Source: Isoetes taiwanensis
Taxonomy: Eukaryota > Streptophyta > Lycopodiopsida > Isoetales > Isoetaceae
Assembly: GCA_021234155.1 (NCBI GenBank)
Contig: JAJEKV010000008.1
Location: forward strand, 20,371,959 to 20,435,958
Direction of reading: 5' to 3'
Length of the DNA: 64,000 nucleotides
The stretch's first letter is position 1. Every line of letters starts with the position of its first letter. Below are positions 57,187-64,000 of the stretch, piece after piece. A program made the translations under genes and the position numbers. Under the pieces are notes generated by a model that was given only the letters and a program-made list of their open reading frames with translations, was not told the origin of the DNA and made no database searches.

Positions 57187-58600
57187 CTTTTCTAATCCTC
57201 CATGCCAATTTCATGTTCTTGAGCATAATGGTCATCCTCTTGGCATGAATGGCGCAGCTCTTGGCCTCCTCGAAAGTTGAGTTCACTCTGCTTTGGCCAT
57301 TTCCTAGCGAGACCCCACCGTCGTCGATGTGGCTCGGTAGTCATAGTCCATCTTGAACTCCTGCATAGACACTTGATGTAGGCACTTGAAAAGAGACTTT
57401 CTGAATCATCAGACTGGTACACTGTTGGCAATGCCAAGTATGCCGAGCAGCTCTATTGTGCTGGGAATTTGGCCCATGGCAGACCTTCTTCGGAGAATCC
57501 GGTCGAGGTGGTGGAGGCTTGCTGTCGGCTACCTTTGACGGACTCCGGCACTCTACTTACAATATCAGTAATTATGTCAGATCCATCGGCGGAGATAAAT
57601 CTTGCATGCTGCCTTTTTCTTCTCGTACTCAATACCTTGCTTCAGCCTTAAATAGCTTTTCGCTGATCTTGCCCTCCTTGGACTGCATTGGATATGGTTG
57701 CTGAGCGTAAACTCCGTCTATTCTTCGGCCTCCTCCTCTTCTTCTTCTTTAGCCTCTTGCTCCCCCCTCTTGTTGGTGTGGTCCTTCCTCCTCGGGCTCA
57801 TCCTCCTCCGCTTCATCCGGTTGTGGTTCTCTGACAACTACGCTCCCCCTACGCTTATCATCACGCATCTTTGCTTGCTTCTCCCTTGCCTACGTCTTTT
57901 CCTCCCTTGCAACCACTTTCTTCCTACCCTTTTCTTTCGCATTGCTGGCTTCTCTTGCTGCTGGGGTTGCTCGTATTGCCGAGGTTGCTCTTACTGCTTG
58001 CTGCTCACCTACTCTTCCTGGTGTTGGGGTTGCTCCTACTGCCGAGATTGCTCCTACTGCTTGCTGCTCACCTACTCTTCTTGGTGTTGGAGTTGCTTCT
58101 CTCTTGGGGAGGTTGCTCCCCTTTTTGCTTGCTCCTCACCTACTCTTCTTAGTGTTAGGGTTGCTCCTACTACCGAGATTGCTCCTACTGCTTGCTCCTC
58201 ACCTATTCCAGGGGTTGCTCCCCGCCGCCGGTTGCTCCCTACCGCTGCTCTTTCACCTCCGCGAGACGCCCACGATCTCAATTTCCCCCGAGCCTTGCGA
58301 TCATTCACCTGAAGTGCTAAGTCATTGCTCCTCCAAGAGTAAGCGATTCGTCTGAAGAGCTTGAGTGGCTAAGTTCGTCGTCTGGCCTAGGCCGCAGGGC
58401 CTCAAGAGTTTGCTTGTCGCCGCAAGCCGTGAGTGCTTCAAACGTTCCGGTGCAAGCTGGAGCTTCCAACCTTCCTAGCTACTTGTTTGGTCCTTCCAAC
58501 AACTTAGCTTCCTTGATGGTGGCCTCTTCGAGTGATCTTGCCTCTATCAATGGTCGACTATGTGTATTCGCGGCTCCTTTGGATCGATCTCGCTGACTGT
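57187..58600 (-). pseudogene. histone H3-like ORF of element A (diverged, broken)
   Basis: Minus strand. The histone fold lies at about 57481-57187: STIELLRHT, CTSLMIQKVSFKCLHQVSMQ, EFKMDYDYRATS (loop 1), FEEAKS, SCAIHAKRMTIMLKNMKLA and WRIRKDK. The block CAIHAKR-TIM-K--LA-RIR is the signature of H3 alpha-3. Upstream (57500-58600) the same strand encodes a long charged tail with tandem repeats. The canonical Met-Ala-Arg-Thr start was not found. Compared with element C the residues differ at many positions, but fold, position in the element and tail type agree. Two or more frame breaks are present. Confidence 0.75.
57950..58215 (-). repeat. minisatellite of about 63 bp encoding repeats in the H3-like tail
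   Basis: Four imperfect copies of a unit containing GTTGCTCCTACT-CCGAGATT and GCTTGCTGCTCACCTACTCT. Read on the minus strand they give repeats such as RVGEEQAVGAISVVGATLTL. The Leu/Ser/Cys-rich plus-strand frame over the same bases is a shadow. Confidence 0.8.
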
Positions 58601-59132
58601 TCGTTCGGTGGACACTCTTATGACAGCTTCAAAGATTAACTTATAATTCGCCTTACAAGGGTAAAGGGGAGGTTCAAACTACTATTTGGGGACTTCTAGG
58701 GAGTATAGGTGCTTCCATAGATTTAATAGCTACTTTTCTTAAGAGTAAATTTATTATAGCTATGGGTTATTAATTAAGGTACTTTCTCTAATCACTTAAC
58801 TATTTCACGAAATTTCCTATTTCTTTTGGGCCAAATATTGGTCCGCCATTTTCTTTCAAGCTTTCTTTTGAGCGATTTCTCGTTCAATTTTCGCTTGAAA
58901 AGTGCAGTTCATGAATAACTTGAGCTCAACTTTACTAGAAGGTTTCTTTTGACTATATTTTTCTACCACTTAGACTATACTTAATCTAATTATAACCCTG
59001 CTAATGGGAAAAAAAATTCTCTCACATTTCACAGTTCAAGACTGGAATATTCATTTCATTCCTTAGCTAGGCCAGTTAGTCTACCTATTCAGGGATATGG
59101 TCAGTGCTAGCTTTTAGTCAACCAAGAACATT
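58601..59132 (-). other. element A leader next to the primer-binding site
   Basis: AT-rich, no ORF. The stretch next to the PBS (TGTTCTTGGTTGAC on the minus strand) matches the same position in element C (13644-13660), which confirms common descent. Confidence 0.75.
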
Positions 59133-59144
59133 GCTCTGATACCA
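59133..59144 (-). promoter_or_regulatory. element A primer-binding site, initiator-Met tRNA type
   Basis: Minus strand TGGTATCAGAGC, one base inside the 5' LTR end. Identical to the element C site. Confidence 0.93.
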
Positions 59145-59145
59145 T

Positions 59146-60789
59146 TGTGACGTTCCCTACAAAATATATGGCGCCCGGTCGTACACTCCGTAGGAAATCT
59201 TCCATCCGGTCTTTCGACCACACGGGCCCTCCGTCTATCCCGCACTCCAAGGTATCCCTAGTGCAGGAAGGGGACACGAAGGTGTCTTGCGCGCCCTTCC
59301 CCGATGGGCTCTTACAACAGCGGAAGCATAAACAACGTCAGAACTAGCAACAACAATACATCGAACTACCTCGAAGGGTAGCACGTCTATCCATCCATAG
59401 ATACAATAGAGATAAACATATGCCATAAAACATAAGAGCTCCTACCCAAGGCTCAGACTCATAGGGTGGTAGACTGACGGCTAGGCCACAAGATAGAGCA
59501 GACCGAGTCATAACAATGGCGGGGCTGGCTATAGACAATGGCTAGGGTTGATCACTCCATCCGCCCCTCCTGTGCATACTTTGTAGATGGGCTAGATCGG
59601 GCTCTGGCATGACTCTAGCCTTCCGGATATGCAATCTCATGGCATCACCCATCGTGACTACTCCGGGTTGCATCTCCCCGGCCCATCGAGGCAGGAAGGG
59701 TTGCATCTCCCCTTCCCGGGGTCTAAAGGTTCCACGGGTGGCTAGAGAATTGTGGCGACACACGATTCATCCCCGACTTAACCCCCCAAAACAAGAGCCA
59801 GACCGTCACCTGCAGCTCTTGAGAGCAGGGCGACACCATTGTCCCAGGAGGTGTCGGACTCATGCCCCCCCACTCGAAGTGACCGGCCATAAGCCTAGCC
59901 CGCTATGGGGTCCCCAGTAGCCGCGCTCAGCAGGGACCCTCCCTCCGTCTCCTCTCTAGCCCTGTTATGTAGTGCTGAATCACATCATAGCCCCGTCGCC
60001 TGATGGGTTCTTATGCACATGCTGCATATAATAGGAACTAAGGGGTCTAAACTAGGAGCATCACTAAGTAATGGCTACTAGGTCTTTACCCCCCTTCCCA
60101 ATACAAGAGGAGCAAACATGATCAACCAACATTATATATCCACATAACATGATAATAATGAGAATAACATCGAACCTAATCATATGTATCTAACTTGTAG
60201 TTAGGGTTCATTGATTAGGGTCCAAGATCTAAACTAAGGGCTCTAGAATGGCCTTACTAGAGACATGAGATGCTAACTCATCTGGAATCCTAACTTCCAG
60301 ATGATCTACCAAGAACTCTATGCCAAAATACCTGCTCCCAAAGAACTCCCTCCTACTCCCGGTGTCTCCATGGTCTTCGAGATGTTCGAGGTAGCTCCCA
60401 CTCCTACTGATGTGTTCACACTCTAGGGGCTGCTATGCTATGCAGTGCCACAACAGACGATTCTCGAAATGGAGTTTCGAGCGGGAAGAAGATTCCCAGA
60501 CTGTTGGAGCCAGAAAAAGAGGCCTAGGGTTAGGGTTTAGGCCTTTATATGTTAGGGTTCACATGTTATGCCACATGGCTCCAATATGGTGGTTCCGTGT
60601 GGCGGGTGCCCAATAGGTTAAGGCCATGTGGAAAATGGTCTTAACCTAAGGTTGCTAAGTTATATGGATAACTTAGCCATGCTCCCTATGCCACTAATAT
60701 ATGGTATACAAGGCTATGCAGGTAGACTTATATAGTGACGGACCCAGAAATATACGTATTTATGGCGTATATTTCCCTGGAACGTCACA
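59146..60789 (-). mobile_element. element A 5' LTR
   Basis: On the minus strand it starts TGTGACGTTCCAGGG (60789) and ends GGAACGTCACA (59146), 1644 bp. It is intact and serves as the reference for the split 3' LTR, the solo LTR and the old fragment at 4.5 kb. Flanking base run on the right is GGGAT. Confidence 0.95.
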
Positions 60790-61109
60790 GGGATGGTAGC
60801 AAGTCAGTTTAAAGAAGGCGGCACGAAATAAGCATGTACATGTCACATCGCGCTCTTCTGAAGGCACACATGGAAGGGTTGAGCGGAGCGGAGGCTCTCC
60901 CTTACCACCTGTGGGTCAGAGGGAGCTGATCTAGAGTGTTCTTCTATTGGGAGGGATGAGCAGAGCAGAGGCTCTTCTTCACCGGGTATCTTACACAATG
61001 GAAGGGTCGAACAGAGAGGAGGCTCCCCCTTACCAATTTCCAAAACATAATGGGCAGATCTCCCACTTGATGATGCTGCTGAGATGGATGTAGAACATCA
61101 TCATACATC
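60790..61109 (+). other. LINE upstream region with degenerate GC-rich triple repeat
   Basis: Three related blocks, each a variant of GGAAGGGTTGAGCGGAGCGGA followed by GGCTCT-CCTTACC, at about 60868, 60950 and 61005. No intact frame. It may be the end of ORF1 or the spacer before ORF2 of the following LINE. Confidence 0.5.
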
Positions 61110-64000
61110 TTGATGAACATACTATCTTGGAACGTGAGGGGTGTAGCTTCTTCCCCATGTAAAAGAGCAGGCTATCTAATTATTTGTCTAAGTTTCCGAT
61201 GGATTTTTGCTGTCTTCAAGAGCACAAGTACTGTAAAGGTGGGGTGCAGAAGTTGGCTGCAATTATGGGTCCTCATTACAATGTCTTGGTTGTTGCTTCT
61301 AACTCCTCACTGCTTGGAAACCTTCCCTTAATGTTACTTTTACTCAAGTAGACAGATTTGGACGATGGATAATAGTCAAATGGATGGATAAGGGACAGGA
61401 GTGGGGAATTGTGAATGTGTATGCACCTAATCAGCCACGTCAACGAGGCTCTCTGCGGGCCACTTTACGGACTAAGATTATGCGGCTCGGTCATAATGTA
61501 GCATGGCTACTAGTTGGTGATTTTAATATGGTTGAGTTTGAAGCAGATAGGTGTGGTAGGGGTACACAGGTTGTTCAGGGATTTGAGCGTGAGCAGTGGA
61601 GGCAGCTTGTGCTAGACTGCAGAATGGTAGAGGTTGACGGAAACCAGTCTTTTACGTGGTGTAATGGCTGGACTGGACCAGGTAGAGCTTATGCTCGGCA
61701 TGATCGTGGGTATTATAATGTAATAGCTGCTGGCTTACTGGGTAACTTGCAAAGGACAAATATGTTGGATAGTTCCATATCTGATCACAATCCACAATGG
61801 CTTTCGATTACAGTGCCAGTGCATAGACGAGCTACAAGAACCTATTTCAAGCTTAACACTCGATATTTGTCAGACCCAGAGTTTACTAATGGCTGCAGGC
61901 ATGCCTGTTCCTCTATATTTTCTCGTCTTCGAGGTATGTCTGGGGTTGTTGATGCTTTGGCAGCAGTTAAATCCTTTGCTAAGCAGTGGGGACGTAGGAA
62001 GGCGCATGCAACTAGAGGCCGGCTACTAACTTTGTATATGGAGCTTCAAACGTGTCGTTCACAAGCCCCTTCATCAGGTATTCGAGAGAAAGAGTTATTG
62101 GCAGAAATAAGAAACATTGAGTCTCGCATAAAAGCCGGTTTGGATTGGTTTAAATTGGGAGATAGGTGCTCTCACTTCTTCTTTAGGGCAACAAGGAGAG
62201 GATGTGTGTCAAGCTCCATATCTTCGCTACTTCTACCTGATGGCTCTGAAATTTCTGATGCTGCACAGTTAAAGCAGTTTCTTTTTTATCATTTTTTGCT
62301 TTTTTTGCTGATCAGTCTCTGCCTTTCCAAGAGGACATGCAGGAGGCAGTTTTATCTAAGATCCATCCTATTATTTCCCCACAGCAGCGTGTTTAGGAAT
62401 CAACTATTACTGTCGATTGCTGTAGACTCTTTAAAGAAGAATAAGTGCCCAGGTTTGGATGGTTTTCCTGCAGAGTTTTTCCAAGCTTATTGGAATTGGC
62501 TTGGTGATGACGTCTTCAATGCTTTCTCTGAGTTTCGCCAGTTCAGGAGCTTGGATAAGATCATCAACAGCAACACTGGTTGCATTTCTCTTATTCCTAA
62601 GTGCAAAGAGCCTAAAAATATCTCGGATTGGCGCCCTATAACTTTGTTATCTACGGTATACAAGATCTTTGCTAAGGCCTTGGCAGAGGAAGTGAGGGAT
62701 ATCTTGGCAGAGTCTATCTCTTTTACGCAATCAGGATTTTTACCTAAGCGCTGTATTCTTGATAATGTGGCCGCCGCTTATGAGGGGATGTATCGGGCGC
62801 GTCTTAACACTAGAGTTGTCTCAGGGACCTGTTTGGGTTCATCAACCCGTATGGGTCCCTCAATCCCTGCTCCATATTAGGGACTAGTTCTTCATGATAC
62901 TTATGAGATTCTAAATATGAACATCTGAATTGTAAGATTAACTCGAAGTTGTACCACCATATTCAATGGCAAAATAAAATTCTTCACAAGTTTGGCACAA
63001 ATCGCACCTTGAAATACACTCAATTCAATGGTTTCGATGATATGCTATAATCTCATGACACTCAACATGAAATACAAATTTCAAAATAACATTAATTTTC
63101 TATGAACGTAGCCTACAAATGCTACTCATATTTTAAATTTCATGTGATTTCATAAAAATTTGATATATTAATGAGCAAATCATAATTTCAATCCTTGAGA
63201 GACCCAATTGGGTCCCTAAGGAATTTCTGAAAAACAGACATCCAGGAACCATTTCATATCCATGATATTGGAAATAGAATAAGAATGTGAAGGTACTATT
63301 ATTTTTCAATGGAAATAGATACAAAGTACTACACGTCTTGCTAAATGGATTTCATTTTTTCAAAAAGTGGAGTAGTACTATGAATTTCAAAAATTTTGAA
63401 CCTCGAGGGACCTAACTGGGTCCATAAAGAACTTCTGAACTTCAAAATTTAAGGAATTATTTCTCGAAAATTCTACCATAGATTTTTCTACTTCTTCTTG
63501 TGATAGATTTCTCATATCATGAATTACAAGATGGAAGAATTAGAATTCCTAGGAAAAATCATATTTGCAAAATAATGTGAGAAATGTTAAAGACTTTGAG
63601 AATCAACTTGACCCCTTTGCATTCGGCTCCACATTATGTTTGGTAATAGAAGCTTTTTATATTTTTCATAAAATTTTCCTTATATGTACACTCATGGAGA
63701 ACAAAGTATTATGAGTATGTAGACAAATTCTTTATCTCGGAGCTATAATAGAATTTCAAAGAAAGTGTATGAATGAACCCATTTGGGTTCATCAAGGGTC
63801 AACTCTAGTGTTAAGGGTCAGCACATTGTATATCTCAAATTGGATTTTGCTAAAGCCTATGATAGTATAGATTAGAATTTCCTACAAGAATGCCTTCTGA
63901 CATTGGGATTTGAAGAGTTGTTTACTAGAGATGTTATGTAGCTCCATCTTTTTGCTCGGTCTACTGTGCTTTTTCAGGGAGAACTGGCGGCTGTATTTCC
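61110..64000 (+). pseudogene. L1-type LINE ORF2 (endonuclease + RT), interrupted, runs off the window
   Basis: Starts with the AP-endonuclease signature MNILSWNVRGVASSPCKRAG at 61113; a shift follows. The main frame 61384-62880 has WGIVNVYAPN, LLVGDFNMVEF, FTWCNGW, ARHDR and ISDHNPQWL (endonuclease catalytic blocks), then LDWFKLGDRCSHFFFRATRR. The RT start is KKNKCPGLDGFPAEFFQAYW, then ISLIPKCKEPKNISDWRPIT and SQSGF-like TQSGFLPKR. The 1-kb insertion at 62808 cuts it. After it, HIVYLKLDFAKAYDS (motif A) follows in frame with two Trp-to-stop (TGG to TAG) changes. The frame around 62290-62400 is shifted. It is dead but only moderately decayed. Confidence 0.9.
62808..63810. mobile_element. 1003-bp non-autonomous inverted-repeat element, TTAA duplication
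   Basis: The ends are CACTAGAGTTG (62808) and CAACTCTAGTG (63810), perfect inverted repeats, flanked by TTAA on both sides (62804-62807, 63811-63814). Removing it restores the LINE codons around CGTCTTAAGGGTCAG. Subterminal GGGTTCATCAACCC and GAACCCATTTGGGTTCATC are also partly inverted. Interior motifs GGACCTAACTGGGTCC and GACCCAATTGGGTCCC recur. AT-rich, no transposase. Confidence 0.9.

Larger units (their letters stand above)
8905..60789 (-). mobile_element. ELEMENT A: old Ty3/gypsy chromovirus, minus strand, multiply interrupted
   Basis: Reading down the minus strand: 5' LTR (60789-59146), Met-tRNA primer-binding site, leader with a histone-H3-like ORF, [TIR transposon], gag, protease/RT/RNase H, integrase [solo LTR inside], chromodomain, 3' UTR [element B inside], polypurine tract and 3' LTR (10220-8905). 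Continuity across element B is shown by the 3' UTR, which resumes in register with that of element C once element B and one copy of ACCCG are removed. The flank right of the 5' LTR is GGGAT (60790-60794). No matching left duplication survives, because the left end was rearranged. Confidence 0.85.

Noticed and set aside
57698-58355. Plus-strand Leu/Ser/Cys-rich frames of 204, 137 and 93 codons
   Set aside because: They are shadows of the GC-rich minisatellite; the element and its histone fold read on the minus strand.
62808-63810. CACTA (EnSpm) element because the ends read CACTA...TAGTG
   Set aside because: A 3-bp direct duplication is not present (TAA left, TTA right), whereas TTAA fits exactly. 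CACTA elements also have longer subterminal arrays and usually a different size.

Overview
This is land-plant nuclear DNA from a large, repeat-dense genome. The evidence is Ty3/gypsy elements of chromovirus and Tat-like type, plant L1-type LINEs with a DUF4283-like ORF1, a Helitron with a typical plant 3' end, an ATL-type RING-H2 gene, and apparent consensus errors at CAG/CTG (CHG) sites. The species cannot be named from sequence alone; a fern or lycophyte is a guess. Nearly everything is a stack of nested transposons and almost no ordinary host gene is present.

Layout. 1-4.5 kb: unrecognised sequence with short tandem duplications. 4.5-8.9 kb: an old LTR fragment, a dead LINE ORF2 (+), a displaced LTR piece, a LINE ORF1 (-) and a SINE-like unit; an inversion with breakpoints near 6856 and 8904 explains the split LTR. 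ELEMENT A is an old minus-strand chromovirus. Its 5' LTR is at 59146-60789, its histone-H3-like leader at 56-59 kb, degenerate gag-pol at 47.5-41.0 kb, and its 3' UTR and 3' LTR at 10766-8905. It is broken open by (i) a solo LTR at 41974-43595 (TSD TAGAC), (ii) an approximately 8.4-kb TIR transposon at about 47573-56001, and (iii) ELEMENT B, a complete plus-strand non-chromodomain Ty3/gypsy element at 10767-41018 (TSD ACCCG). Element B carries in its 5' LTR the complete plus-strand chromovirus ELEMENT C (11990-25524, TSD CCAAG; the uninterrupted site is visible in element B's own 3' LTR). In its 3' region it carries a 5.6-kb Helitron (32232-37824) that has captured an ATL-like RING-H2 gene. 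60.8-64 kb: a LINE interrupted by a 1-kb inverted-repeat element.

Two things stand out. First, both chromoviruses (A and C) carry, between primer-binding site and gag, an ORF whose C-terminus is plainly a histone H3 fold preceded by a long charged tail, so a histone gene seems to be part of this retroelement family. Second, the TIR transposon in A encodes a DDD-type transposase-like protein with a VGHTH-D-ID motif (minus strand) and, divergently, a spliced gene combining a ParB-like domain with a beta-class amino-DNA-methyltransferase. Between and inside these genes lie arrays of the palindrome GTGTATTCCGGAATACAC. Most reading frames are broken; some of the breaks look like consensus errors rather than real mutations.
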